A stretch of 64,000 nucleotides of DNA, taken from positions 27,971,554 through 28,035,553 of the forward strand of contig CM043788.1 of assembly GCA_023974075.1 (NCBI GenBank), in the 5' to 3' direction. Each line of letters opens with the position of its first letter. Within the stretch, counting starts at the first letter, position 1. The DNA comes from Chaenocephalus aceratus (lineage: Eukaryota > Chordata > Actinopteri > Perciformes > Channichthyidae). Shown one piece after another: positions 1 through 12,781 of this stretch. The notes beneath the pieces were generated by a model. That model saw only the letters and a program-made list of their open reading frames with translations, had not been told where the DNA came from and did not search any database. The translations under genes and the position numbers were made by a program.

Positions 1-2130
1 ATCTCACAAAAGAGCCTGGCTACAAAGAGGGAAATCAAGCTCTATTTAAAGTAATGCGCCAGGAGTCCATTGCCAATGATAATGCGCTTTACATAATTTT
101 GTCCTCTCCTTTATCTTGAGCTTCTTAAGGAGTAGGCAACACGCAAAGTCATTAGGGACATGATAACTCCCCATATAATTAGATGTGGAAAGATTGGATG
201 CTTGGTGCACCATGGGGCAGACCCACTTACGACATAATCACTCATCCCACCAATGAGGGGCGTCTTGTATGCTGGCAATTAATTGAAATGATTACAATTA
301 GCCAGATTGTTTGCTTCTGTCTGTTCTGACCAAAGAGTAGGGTGTAATTTGCCTCGAGTTGAGAATACTAGCTCAGTCTCATTAAAGTTCACTGGTATTT
401 TTAGATAAGGATGGATTTACCCTTAACTAACAGATTCTTGGCTTATGAATCAGCAGATGCCAAAGAGGGGGTTTGATTTGAAAATGAGGGCAATGGAGAA
501 AGTCCAGGCTCCACTTCAGATCTCATTCACAACTGATTATTCTTTCCTCAACATTATAAAGGCTTGCTGTACGCTGGGCGAGTGGGTCTGCTGTTTGTGC
601 GCAGACCTGCCAATAACATGGTCAGCGGTTTTGATCCCACCCCCTGCAGTTAACATGTTGAAGCATCCTTGTGCAAAATACTTCAACCCAAATTGATGTA
701 ATGTAATGTTCTTTAAGAATGATATAAGTTTAAGTTACCTTACCTCCACAGAAGAAGTCTAATCAGTCACTCTAAATACAGAACATTCCCCCGTGTTGTT
801 TTATCCTTGGTGTGCCGCTCAATAATTTATTTATTTGATACTTCAGGACCAAACCTAGTTAGAATAATAATAATATATATATAATTACCAATTGAAAGAT
901 TTTGCTTAACACTTCAAAATAAACAAGTATGTCTGTTTTGCAGATATATGCCCTTTGTGTGAAGGTTCACAATACAAAGGTCATTTATTATGTAGTAGAA
1001 CTATAAATAAACTGGACCAGTGAGACAGTTCTCCCATTTCTGGTGTGTCTACAGAGTGTCTGAGCACTGTCACCCTCTAGCTATCTTAAACTACACATGC
1101 ACAGCTACTCATCCAGAGGCCTCTGCCGCTCCGGAGTGTTTTTTTTCTTCTGTCTTCTTCTTTTTTTTCTCCACTTGCAGTTGCAGTCTGCCCAAGGCCA
1201 AACAGGCTGAAGGCATAAGGACAAGTCAGTACTACATTTAGGTTTACTCCAGAGTCTTAAGCCCCTTCGCCCTAATGGATTCAGGAAGTGTGCACCCGGC
1301 TCAAGATGCAGGACATAAGTGCTCTCTCTGTGTCTTTCTACGCACACCCTCGCCTTTGTTGCTGGCCCAAGGATGCTCTTACAGTGGGGCAATTGAAAAG
1401 TGTCTTTCAACCTGAAAGATAAGAAGAGAAGGCTCATAGATTATACCAATGGCTATAAGGGGACATAGCATTTCAGAGCGCTATTTCAGCCCTGAAACTG
1501 TCTTATTTCAAGACTGTGATATTTTTTCTTTGTTTAAATAATTCATTTTGCATTTGCGCCTTGATGAGACAGAATACAGGGTAGAAATGGGGGTACTAGA
1601 ACCCAGGACATTACGGTTACACAGTATGGCATGCGCTGTATACACTTGGCCACCATTGTGATCCTGGCCATGACCCCTACTGTATATTGATGTTTTTGTG
1701 ACCTTCTCAGTTGTCTTTTATTAAAGTCCTTACCTATACTGACACAAAAAACTCTGCATATTGAAAAGCTGAAATCATACAGTACATCAGTGAAAGGAAA
1801 CAGCTGGAAATTGACATGCACGTTAACCAATCCAGGCAATGCGATTGCCCTACAATAAAGTATATTGAGAGTAAATGACTAAGAAAGTCAGTATATTTTA
1901 TTTATTAAGAGTCTTTAAGTCACAAGAAGCTATAGGAGAAAAACATGGAAATATAAAATACGGAAAAAAAATATAATAATAATAAAAATAAATAAAAGGA
2001 ATTACAAATGTTCAGAGAATAACCACATTGAAGGCCTTAAACTGCACAGAAGTCTCTACCAAGTTGTACAACTAAGTTAATTCATAAAAGTGCTTTCCAA
2101 AGAAGCTTCTTAAAGATATCCCCTGACTCT
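1..2130. other. AT-rich non-coding background
   Basis: No gene, RNA gene or recognisable mobile element is visible. Open frames are short and have no recognisable motif. A stretch around 1600-1680 faintly resembles a decayed tRNA-type SINE but no A/B boxes can be defended. Likely intergenic or intronic. Confidence 0.5.
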
Positions 2131-2139
2131 TAGTTTTTT

Positions 2140-2470
2140 ATAGCTAAGGGAAGACGGGTCCAAAGAATGGGAGACACAACAACAAAAGCTTGGTGGCTCT
2201 TGTTTTTTGGTCTTGATGTTGGGACATCGATAAGCCCTTGGTCAGAAGTCCTGAGGGATATTGGTGAGCCCTGTATATTCAGGGGAGAAGATTAATATAT
2301 ACGAGCAACGACGTGTAGGGCTTTGTAAGTGGTTAGAGCATTTACAACAACTGCAATGGTAAACCAATGTAGAATGGAAAACACTGGTGATATATCTGAA
2401 TTACGTTATGTCTTATTTAGCAGAATAGCAGATGCATTTGGACCAATGGGGCCAAAGACACGAAGGCCCA
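2140..2470. repeat. possible decayed interspersed fish repeat
   Basis: The text around 2290-2440 (a 'gggctttgtaagtg' phrase, then an 'aaccaatgtagaatgg' phrase, then an 'agcagaatagcagatgca' phrase) resembles an old interspersed repeat common in teleost introns. Recognition rests on general pattern memory, not on visible termini or target duplications. It could equally be unique sequence. Confidence 0.3.
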
Positions 2471-4021
2471 GGGTGGTAAATAGTGAATAATCACGACAGA
2501 ATGAAGCAAAACCTCACAATAAAGAAAACATGACAGTTAAGAAACCAGTGAAAAAATTGACAGGGAGAACATAATAACCTATGAGCCAAGTTTCTAAGCT
2601 TACTTTACAATCATATGGGGACGTCGGCCTTAAAAGGTCCTCGTCTCGGTGGTTCCCCGTGCCCTTGCATCTACCTCTTGTTCGAAGGAAATGACTCCAA
2701 GTCTATTGTGTTGCTAAGTTACTCTAACCTGGAAAGTGTGCTGAAGGACTAAATTATAAATAACAAAGGACATACATGTATAATAATTATGAGCACTTAG
2801 CCTAATGGTTGTGCAGCGCAGATGGAAAAAATATTTGCTGCATGGATAACTAATATAACTTACTCAACACATCAACATTTTTTTCTTTTGCCACTCTTCT
2901 TTGTGATCAATTTGCTTTGATTATTCACACCTTGCAGTGGCTTTTCCAGGAGTTCAGTTCACATGATGCAAGGCCTTGTGTTAACCTGTACTAAAATGTT
3001 TAACTTAAGGACACAATGGTTCCAGTATTTGTCTCCTTGATGAGACAGCCATATTATACACACATTACAGTCTTGTAATACAGAGTTGGTGTTTTTCAAG
3101 CTTAAAACACAGTCTACAAAGGAAGAAGCCCCCGAGACACAACACAGAGGGCAAAACTGATTGGTAGAATGATAATTGTGTATAATGTGTTGATTATTGC
3201 TGTATAGTATGAATGGTTGATGCTTCAGCTCATCCCACAGTATAACTGTGTATTCAGCGGCTCATCAGCAGGGCAGATGGATAAGTGAATGTATAGTCAC
3301 AGCTTTCATCCTGCTCTCCAATTAATGCCACTCAAACTTCATCCTGTTACATTTGTTTTCAGATCCTGTTCTAGCATCGCATATGAACACTCCATATCCC
3401 ATTGCCTTAGTGCAATCAGATCAGTGGATATAAAACTCTTTGGTGCTCCGGCCAGGCTGCATTTCAGAGGGACTGCAACCCTATTGATCAAAGCGCCCAG
3501 ACGTGTCCAGGCCCTTTCCCCCAGTGCATCATGGTACTGCTTGTTGAAGCCAAAAGAGCCTAACAACAACAAACATCTATGCTGCTACCGCCTGTCTCTC
3601 TCTCTGATTAGCTGCCGGGGAGATATTTTTAGAGTGAATCCCTTCCCCCTACCCCCCCGTATTTATAGTATCTACCAGTGTTGTTCTGCACATGTTTTAG
3701 AATATTTGAATAAGTCCAATTAAATATTAATTATCCGTTCCAGGGTCACAGTCAAGGCAGTAAGCTGTTGGGAAATAAAGGCAAAATGTGACATGATGCC
3801 CGCAATTATTATTTAAATTACCTAGAACTAGTGATTACATTTCCATTTTTCCGCTGATTGACTCGTATAAATGGTAGCTTTCCTTTTTGTGGTTGGATAA
3901 AATCCATTAAGTGCTAAATACATTCAAAAATACAGACTACGTACAGCAGTCATGAGCATACATACTGCTAATTTTATTATAGGATCTATTTATCAAAATA
4001 AGACTTGTACTCCATAGTCTG
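2471..4021. other. non-coding background
   Basis: AT-rich sequence with no supportable gene. The open frame at 3289-3723 has no recognisable domain, is overlapped by an antisense frame, and ends in low-complexity sequence; it is treated as chance. Confidence 0.5.
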
Positions 4022-4115
4022 AATTCAATTAAATTCAATTCAAAACCTTTATTTATCCAGGTAAAATCCCATTGAGATCAATGATCTCTTTTTCAAGGGA
4101 GACCTCCAGTCTCAA
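4022..4115 (-). repeat. LINE 3' tail (5'-truncated copy)
   Basis: On the minus strand this reads as the 3' end of a non-LTR retrotransposon: a stem-loop made from GAGATCATTGATCTC, the phrase CAATGGGATTTTACCTGG, an AATAAAGG end, then a short (TTGAATT)n-like tail that appears on the plus strand as repeated aattcaatt at 4022-4042. The same tail recurs at 61723-61786, and a related stem-loop ends the larger LINE at 25588-25620. Only the tail survives, typical of target-primed reverse transcription that stopped early. Confidence 0.7.
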
Positions 4116-6027
4116 GGCCAAAACCAGTGCAATAATTTTCCAGATAAAATGCATAGAACATTAATGGAGCATCTAGTTGCACTTTCATCTTGTAACAATT
4201 ATTAGTACAATCCAAAGTAACTATGAACAACATTAATTAGAAATCATAAATAATTAAACTTTTCTAAATTATTTTGATGTTCTAGACAGAAAGAAAGCTC
4301 TGTGTTCTCTGAGTGCAAACATTGTGTAGAATAGTTGTATAGGTACGAAATGTAAAGGGTGTAATTTAAACAATGTATAAGCAGGTCAATATTAGATACA
4401 GTGTAGTAAATTGCTGTATGTGTAAGAGTGACAACAAACTGAGCTACATTGCAGCCAATATTGTGTGTTGAAACATACCTCTGAGGGGATTTAAAAAATC
4501 AGGAGAGGTGTAAAAAACACAACCTGTCTATCATACCTCCTCCTTAATTGACAGATCAACTCTGAGCGTGCCCACACAATCAGCAGCTGGTCCCAGTGAT
4601 GCCATTCAAATTAGCTGGATATTAAAGAATCCCTCGACTGAAACTAGATAAATTATACATAATGAAATGCAATTAACATTTTTACTCTGACAATTAAATA
4701 CATTAAAGAGCCAGGCCTGCTGAAAGAACGTGGTGGAGGTAAGGAGGTGGGCGGGTAGGAGGGCATTGAATGAAACAGCTAGCTTCCTTTAACGTTCACC
4801 AATTCACTCTGCATGTCTGCTCAAATGTTTACAGACCAATTAGTGCTTCTGGACAGCCTCTCAATCAAACCAAATGTCAGGTTTGCATGGAATATTAAGT
4901 GGCTTATAATGTAGTTAGAAGTGAATAAGTGTTATATTTTGAACCTTTTATAAATTAAGGCTGCGCAGGCTTGGTAAATAAAAAAAGTGTCATTGTATGT
5001 TCTGGTTCATCAATCTAAGCAAATTTAAATTATTTTAATGATATAAACTAGATTTTCATTCATGGAAACTTTGGCACACATTACACTGAACAGATACTAG
5101 TACAGGAATGTTAAGTGGAAGCTTATCTTTCTCCTAGAGGTAAGTGCAGTTGAACATTAAATACCCCAACCATCTATTTTTTTTGGACCAACTTAATTAG
5201 CACTTTCCCTTTCTACACCAACTGCTGTCCAGGTGCATTGACTTAAAACTGAATATTTTCAGTATGGCTCCCACATACAATACATATGTTTAACAAAATG
5301 AAAGCAAATGGTTCCTAAAGGTGCCTGATCAACTATCTTTTGATGAATACATTTTTTTATATTTTTGTTTGATATTCAAGGTTGTTTAGAGTATAGGTGA
5401 GGTCCTGATAATTTATTCCGGTAAATTACTCTGACCTCACTAATTGACCTGACCGAAGTTACTGAGTCTATGTAAGTTTACTGCTTGGCTCAGATCCACC
5501 AACGTCAGCAAGATCTCACCTCTATTAACTCCCCGAAGAAGCAGGTTCAATTAACTGCTGTTTCAATTCAGACAACTCTTTTTAATCTGTTTAAGCGATC
5601 CCGAAGGATTTTGGTATCAGTGAATGAGGTGTGTTCCTACCTAAGTGTGAGTGTGGCAGGGTGCAGTCTTACCTTTGAAGCAGGAGAGGAGAGCACAGAT
5701 GTCCTTTAAGTTGTCCCAGTCCAAAAGGTGGGATCAGTTTATTTGAAGAAAAATAGGTCCAAACTAATACAGGGTTTTTTCCTTCTCTCTTTACAACATT
5801 ATAATCATACTAAACAAAAAATTATGCTGTGATCATGTTCAAATATGAAACTTTAATTCACAGTCTTACATTTATGTTTCACTTCAACTGCCCAATTCAG
5901 TTGTGACATTTAAAATCTCCCGATAGAATTTAGAGGCATTTCCTCATAAAAAGACCGGTGATGATAAAAAGCACATTCAACTTTTCATTCACCAAATCAA
6001 TTTACATCGATTCCATACCTTTTTATT
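4116..6027. other. non-coding background with possible conserved non-coding stretch
   Basis: No gene seen. The stretch 4540-4720 is rich in AATTA/CAATTAA homeodomain-like words, is free of simple repeats and looks constrained, but constraint cannot be judged from one sequence. The frame at 5485-5709 has no recognisable motif. Confidence 0.4.
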
Positions 6028-6028
6028 T

Positions 6029-6470
6029 TCCGTCACAGATGGCGGGTACTAACATTCAAAAACCCATACCTGTCCGCATGAATTCGGAGGAAGGTCCTCA
6101 CGGAGGCGGGTACTAATACTCACAAACGCTTCTTTCCGTCACAGATGGCGGGTACTAACATTCAAAAACCCATACCTGTCCGCATGAATTCGGAGGAAGT
6201 TCCTCACGGAGGTGGGTACTAATACTCACAAACGCTTCTTTCCGTCACAGATGGCGGGTACTAACATTCAAAAACCCATACCTGTCCGCATGAATTCGGA
6301 GGAAGTTCCTCACGGAGGCAGGTACTAATACTCACAAACGCTTCTTTCCGTCACAGATGGCGGGTACTAACATTCAAAAACCCATACCTGTCCGCATGAA
6401 TTCGGAGGAAGTTCCTCACGGAGGCGGGTACTAATACTCAAACGATACTCACAAATGCTTCTTTCCGTCA
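6029..6470. repeat. 106-bp tandem repeat (about 4 copies)
   Basis: The phrase CGTCACAGATGGCGGGTACT recurs at 6031, 6137, 6243 and 6349, a constant 106-bp period, with a final partial unit reaching CGTCA at 6466 after an 11-bp expansion. Copies differ by single substitutions (for example GGCGGG, GGTGGG and GGCAGG). Each unit contains two related GGCGGGTACTAA half-motifs, so the array is a repeat of an older, shorter duplication. It does not encode a continuous frame. It lies in unassigned sequence that may be an old retroelement (about 5.6-6.9 kb). Confidence 0.9.
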
Positions 6471-9070
6471 AATCATTCCATTCAGCATTCAAAGAAATGC
6501 ACTCATTCAAAGAAATTCAAGAGATATTTACCAAGTTTGAGAGAACCTTACCGAGAGCTATTAACCCAGCTCTGAAGCCCTCACTCTCTCAACCCCTGTC
6601 TTTATGCACAAAAACCGGATAGAAAACCCCAAAACACCTCCTCCACACCCAATTTTGTGTAAAACTGGGCATGGCCTCCGATGTACAGGGTTGGACATAA
6701 CCAGACATCTTTTATAGCTTATGGCATAAGACACACCTTCTCAGGTTTGTTTAAAAAGGACATGACCCCTGTAGGACTTGAAAAATATTATTCTCGGCTA
6801 TGACATAACCGCCTTTTTGAGGCCTCAATGTATTTCTCCTTAAGTCAGGAGCCCCCCTCCCTGCTGTGAGAGGAGAGAGAATAAACTGCCTACTCTCTTA
6901 TCAGTGACACCCATAAATCATTATAAGTCTTACACTCAATTTAACAAACCACTTGGTTTATACTGTAAATATAGAAAAACATAACATATGAAACATTTTC
7001 TTTAGAGTTATATAAGAATATAATTGATTATATTTGATTATAACTAACTTTCGTTTTAAGTATTCAACATACTATGAAGCTCTCAACAAGGTTCAAGGCT
7101 TTTATTAGTCATACGAACATAGCTACAGTGTAGTTATGACGATGACAATCTTAGGTCACAGGCTCCTCCAACAGTGCAACACAATAAAACAGAACAACAG
7201 AAAAAATAGTGCAAGTAAATACAAAAATTAAAATAGTGAAATAGTGCAATAAGAGTCTATACAAGTGATTGGAATATGATATATTAGATAAATAATGTCT
7301 AAGTTGCAGCCTTGTGAATGTTATGGATATTGGTGAGGCCTTTAAGTTCAGCATGTGTTCTTCCTCCATAAAGAAGTTGGTGAAAACAGAGCCTCAACCA
7401 TGGTAGTGAGGCCAGAAGTGCAGCTGCAGGAACTACTTTTGTATTCCTCCTTGAAATATAAGCAATCCAGCAGTGTGGTCTAACCTGCCAGCAGCCTCTG
7501 GCTATCTTCCTCCATCAGGTCAGCTACATCTTTCTGATTACATCTGCTAAAAGCTACCAGTTTATTTAGTGTCCACATCAGCAAAGCAGCGATGGCCTAA
7601 GATATGGATGCTACAGGAGTCTGTCGCTTATCTTGGCTACTCAGCGGAGAAATTATAGAAAGAAAAAGGAGGGGTGTAAGGGAGGATGATACGGTGCTTT
7701 CAGCACCAATTGTAAAGGAATTAGCATTCACTACATAGACCTGTAACAAAACTTCATAATTAAAGTAAAAATATGTTTAATTACTGAGATAATTGGATAA
7801 GAGACAAAAAATCTGTTAATTAATATCAAAATCAGATGAACCCACACTATCATGCTTCTTTCAGCTCATCAGAGGTGATTCAATTACAACCAGGGACACC
7901 TTTAACTCTGCCTACTGGCTTTCCCTCATCTGCCACATGAAATGGTTTCTAATTAAATCAATGCTGAGGTGTCACATTCATATCATCACGAGGTAACAAA
8001 ATGTGATTTATTTTAATTTTTAGACCTCCTCAGGGTTGGTAGTAGGGGTCACTAACAAAATGAGGAAATGTCCTGGCGCATTAAATAATTACTGGCCTTT
8101 TTACCATAAGAATAATCTGTAAATTAAAACTTTGACTTTTGTATCAATTTAAATATTTCTTTAGCTTTTTCAGTTGAAACTTTACACCATTTCAGTGTTT
8201 CCTAACCTGGGGTAGGTTATCTGCTCTCAGATGGTCAAAATGACATGTGGACATGTATAGCTACATTTTTGACTGTATATATAAAGCTGTTTTAAAAGAT
8301 TGAAGTCTGTAAAGTCACATTACAGTATTGCATAAGTTAAAAATAATGTGTTGTGCCTTGTATTCACTTTTATTTAAACTTGAGATGAAATTTAAGACAC
8401 CAAATAAAATCAAAAAAACAAAAAAGAGCATAATCCCTCAGCATGAAAGACCCTTTATAAGCATGATAGTTGTCAAAAATAAATAGGCTTAGAGCCCTTT
8501 TTCCTTCATACTGGAAGACATTGAGCTTCAAAGACAAAGCAACAATATTGTGGGGGTGGTCCAAGTCAAACATGCTTTTTGGCAAAGCCTGCTCCAGCTG
8601 TAAGGCCAATGTTTGCGAGTTCTTTCACAAGTCTAAATAGCTGTGAACTTTTGACATCGAGTATGCAGGGAACAAACGTGACAATAAAGAAAAACAAATA
8701 TACAATCAAGAAAGATTACAGTACAAAACACATCCAAGCTACAATTATTTCTACAAAATAAGCAAGTTGTCTTTCTTTTCTTTTCTTTGTATAGGTTAGA
8801 GAAGGTTCTACAGTCAGAACCCTTAAAGGTCACACAAGAGCACCTGTACTTTAAACCAGAATCAATAGGTGCTATATATACAGATACTATCTTTCTTTGT
8901 GCTTCCTTTTCCCCATGCAACTTGTGTCAAGTTGTAGCCCTTTAGCAGCTCATAGGGTTCTCCATCTCAGAACCCAACCAATGCTGACTTTGGTTTTACC
9001 TCTTCCATTTTTTGGAAACCATTTTAGTGAGGGACCGACATGCATTAACCCATTAGCCCTGATACCATTA
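6471..9070. other. non-coding background, possible old repeat remnants
   Basis: The part 6500-6910 has an LTR-like flavour (AATAAA signal near 6880 in an otherwise GC-richer stretch), and 7090-7220 reads like a decayed 3' repeat end (ggcttttattagtcatacg). Neither has clear termini. The remainder, with small frames at 7151-7369, 8370-8609 and 8633-8920, shows nothing recognisable. Confidence 0.35.
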
Positions 9071-9078
9071 CTCAGTAT

Positions 9079-9783
9079 CAGTGGTGAACCGTGTCTATCA
9101 CAACTTGACCTTCTGTAGACACACACACCCCGCGCCGCCGCCGCCCCCCCCCCCCCCCCCTCCGCGGCATTATAATGTCCGTCTTTTCGCTGAATTGTCG
9201 TCTTGAAAAGGGTACTCACAACAATTCCGCAACAACTTCATCTTCACCTGTTGCACTTGCCATTTCAACGTGAAAAACAATAAAACGGCATGAATTGCTT
9301 CGTGGCATTCGAAGATCCTCTGTCTCGAGCCAGTTAACTAGTGGGCCGAGTACCCTGGAACCGAGGGAAACTCTGAAAGAATACGCCCATTGGCTACAAG
9401 TCAATATATGAATGGTTGATCAAACTGTCAGTCCAAACGTACGCTCTCATTCAGTGCAACGGCCAGGGCATTCGATCAAGGATGTAGAATACCTTGGTTG
9501 AAGGATATTCTACCCAGAGACCCAGCACAAGATCTGATTGGTTGCTTTCTTTTCTAACACAAAACCACTGAAGTGCGTAGTGCATGGTCCGAGAAGGACA
9601 AACAAATCAACGTAACACTGTAATATTACAGATCAACAACACAGATACCATTCTCATTTATTCATTTTATATACATTTTATTACATTTTATTTATATAAT
9701 TAAATCAATTTTTTGTTCGTTTTATCTGAGTGTTCCAGGGTATTCTCTGAATACCTTGAAGGCCCTGACGGTTCGCCACACTG
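9079..9783. mobile_element. non-autonomous hAT element, 705 bp
   Basis: The element begins CAGTGGTGAACCGT and ends in the inverted counterpart ACGGTTCGCCACACTG, that is CAGTGTGGCGAACCGT on the other strand. It is bounded by a perfect 8-bp target duplication CTCAGTAT at 9071-9078 and 9784-9791. An 8-bp duplication with CAG-type ends is diagnostic of the hAT superfamily. Inside are a 17-base C run (9144-9160), a GCC-rich patch and a 12-bp hairpin near 9485-9516. No transposase is present, so it must be mobilised in trans. A short minus-strand frame at 9216-9404 has no recognised domain. Confidence 0.88.
9144..9160. repeat. poly-C run inside hAT element
   Basis: Seventeen consecutive C residues follow a (CCG)n-like stretch at 9130-9143. 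This is a likely slippage and sequencing-error site. Confidence 0.9.
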
Positions 9784-9919
9784 CTCAGTATATATTTTCA
9801 TAAAGGCTACTTTTTCTGCTATATTGATGTTGGAAAGACTCATATGTTGAACTTTCAATATGTAAAGTAGTTTTGAAATGTGTTCTTCAAATCTTTCTGC
9901 AAAAGCTATTTCTCTACAC

Positions 9920-11173
9920 CAGGGATCACCAACTAGATTTGTCCAAGGGCCGAAATGTAACCAATAGACGCTATCGCGGGCCAGCGATGTTTATATAGCC
10001 CAGAATTGTATAAATAGTATTCAGATTACTTTTGGGATACTTTCTTTTTCCATAACAGATGGGTATGTTTTGGTGCACAGGAGACACTTATTTTTACTGT
10101 TTTCATGGCTTATCAATAACTCAAACACAACATCTTGGTGTCATTCTGGACAGCTCTCTCATCTGCACCCCACATAAAAAACATCACAAGGACTGCATTC
10201 TTTGTACTGTCTTAAAACCTTTCCTTGGAATATGTTATGAATTGTAAGGTGTCCTTGGGTGCTTTGAAAGGCGCCCCTAAATAGAATGAATTATCATTAT
10301 TATCTGAAACGATGTAATAACTTTTAAAACTTTTTCCAGTCACTTGCCCCATGCATTCAGCAGCAGCAGGCCATTCACTTTGATTTCATCCCGTTATGAA
10401 ATGTCATCATTTCGACAATAAAGAAATGCTACATAAACGTTATCTTGCACATTGTATCTAACCATCTCCGTTTCTAACTTTCAATATATTTTAAAAGAGA
10501 TCTCTCTCTTCTCTCATCTGCGTGCGGGGGCGGGGCCTCACAGACACGCTGCATCTCTCTCTCGCTCACAGACATGCTGCAGCGCTGTGCAGTGTGCACA
10601 CAGTTCTGCCGGTAATGAATATTACATTTTGTGAGGAAACTTTTCCACCAATAATTCCAATAAGTATTCCAAAATGTATTCACTTCAGGTTGACGAAAGT
10701 AACTGTAATCAGATTACTCGTTTTTCAAATGTAACGCCAGCTGAATAGAGTTAGCCTACTTGATTGTTGTATTCTGATTACGTAACGCCGTTATGTTTTC
10801 CGTTACAACCCAATCCTGCTTCTCGGCTACTGTCCCGCAGCTCCCGCAGCTCCAGCCTCTCTGTTGGACTCTGTCGCAGCGGGGCCACTGCTGTGGTGCG
10901 GAGCGCATTAACCAGACTCTTCACAACGAAGGATCACTTCTTCTTCAGGGGAGGGAAGGTTTCGCAGTACGCAGTCTACTGTCCCGCAGCTGCTGCCTCT
11001 CTGTTGGACTCCGGTACTGCACCTTACTCACGAGACGTTGTAAACAAAGAAATGGGTGGGGGGCGAACGCAGTAACCACTCCGCCAACGCCACAGTCACC
11101 CCCGTTGTGCGGGCCGGATGAGAATGTCTGGCGGGCCGGATGTGGCCCGCGGGCCGCCAGTTGGTGGTCACTG
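9920..11173. mobile_element. non-autonomous hAT element, 1254 bp
   Basis: The left end CAGGGATCACCAACT and right end AGTTGGTGGTCACTG form imperfect terminal inverted repeats. Both sides carry the same 8-bp target duplication CTCTACAC (9912-9919 and 11174-11181). The GGGCCG/CGGCCC-rich subterminal sequence is typical of fish hAT families. No transposase frame is visible; the frames near 10764-11221 overlap in two registers and carry no motif. A LINE fragment (about 10060-10310) is nested inside. The element starts only 129 bp after the preceding hAT's target duplication. Confidence 0.9.
10060..10310 (+). pseudogene. LINE fragment nested in hAT element
   Basis: The frame at 10059-10247 contains QHLGVILDSSL, the hallmark downstream of the RT domain in CR1/L2/Jockey-type LINE ORF2, fused by a deletion to a Cys-containing C-terminal scrap. 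It is followed by a typical fish LINE tail: 'gctttgaaaggcgcccc', then a TTATCATTATTAT repeat ending near 10305. The copy is severely 5'-truncated and internally deleted. It inserted after the surrounding hAT, because that hAT's ends and target duplications are intact on both sides. Confidence 0.65.
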
Positions 11174-11181
11174 CTCTACAC

Positions 11182-12762
11182 CATAAACACTGCAGTGTTT
11201 CTTGGAAGCCCGTGGATATGACACTAATTTTTACCTTACATTTGTATTGACTCAGTTATGCCTAAGCTTATTGAAGTATTTTATAGAGTCTATAACATTT
11301 CTACTGACTCTTACTTTATCATAGCCTACTGTTGTTACTGTGCTATTTTGTATTGTTAACTTTAACAGAAAAACAAATTGTCAGCTCTATCTCCTTGAAA
11401 GGCATATGCATCATGCGTTTCTATTTAACATAAGGGGGACTGCCAGGTAAGGAGCTAAATTATGAAATGAGTTTGCTTGATATTCAGTAATGGAGTAAAT
11501 CAGTAATTCCATATATCTCACTGGCACCTCTCTGTTTGCATCTTCCTCTTAACTCTGAAGTCACAAGGACAGTTTTTGTTCTTATCCTCCTGCTCTTCTT
11601 TGCTCCTCCATGACAATTGCTGTGTCGTATATGCTTAAGTATCGCTAGGTCCTTGTTGTTGAATAGTACAGGCCCTCCACACTATGACTGCCAATCATGT
11701 AGCCATTCTTACATTGTTGAAGGTTTCTAGAGGTGTCCTCAAAACTCCCCCTACTTAAGTAGAACGTAAATGTGTGTAGAAAGCTGTAGTTTCACAGGTT
11801 GGTGGTTTGAATGCTTAAAGGACTAGAAATAGCCACATGGAAATGCTTTGAAACTAAGCATTTCTTAAACATGCTAATCCCCATTGTTCAAGACCATGTA
11901 AATGGGGTTGAAGATTAGTTTTTGTATGTATAAATACGAGATTTTTGTCAAGCTGATATGTCAATTGTTTCATGGGACAATTTGATGTCAAAATAAATCC
12001 ATAGTGTAATACAAAGGTGCAATTTTAGTTGTTTCTCCGTAATATTCCAGTTTGGTCACAGTGACATAGCCTGCAACCCAACTCGACCAAAATGGACAGC
12101 GGTTCAGCATAAGTGTTTTGTTTTGAAGGTTATTGGCACAAGATGTCAAAGAAAATCTGATGTTTCCCACTTCTCTCTACCCTCTATGGCCCTCTACTAT
12201 CCCCTCTCAATACTTCACCCAACCTCCAACCCCACAGAGCTGGAAGGAGGTTTGTTGATGGATGTTGAAGGCTGCCCTAGTCCCACAGCAATTAACTCTT
12301 CTTCTGCAAGAAGCAGCCTGTCAAGTTGATGGAATCTCCCCACCACTGCTGCCAGCCACATAATCCAGGAGGGGCTGCAGACAAATGCTTCATCTATGTG
12401 TTTACTTTACTGTTTTGCCTGTGGTCGAGAGCGAGAACAAGCAAAGAGCCACGAGGTGCATTGCAAGCTATCAATGGCTATGCCATATTGCAGATCTGTG
12501 GGATTATAGGGAGTGAAAGAATGGTCAAAGATCATGAGCTAGTAAGACTACAAGAGCAGAGTTATTGCTGTTTCAGTTATTCCTAACTGGGTGAAAGTCA
12601 GAATATGTTCCTAAAGAGAAGATTCCACTGAGGACATTGGGTGTTCTGTCCAGTTTTGTGTATGTTTGATAGTGAGAAGGATATCCCAAAAACCTGATTT
12701 CCACAGAATTTAGAGGACAATGGCGTAGAGGTTCAAGGAAATCGTTATATTGTATAAGCTAG
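11182..12762. other. non-coding background
   Basis: Nothing recognisable. Small frames at 11988-12170, 12123-12329 and 12326-12586 lack motifs and supported starts. Confidence 0.5.
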
Positions 12763-12781
12763 CCGTGTGTAGGGGCCGTAA

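Noticed and set aside
1600..1690. tRNA-derived SINE or tRNA gene
   Set aside because: No convincing A/B boxes or cloverleaf could be drawn.
6029..6470. CRISPR-like array
   Set aside because: Units are contiguous 106-bp copies with no unique spacers, in a vertebrate genome.
10764..11221. Two overlapping ~100-140 codon frames inside a hAT
   Set aside because: Overlapping registers, no domain, GC-rich subterminal hAT sequence.
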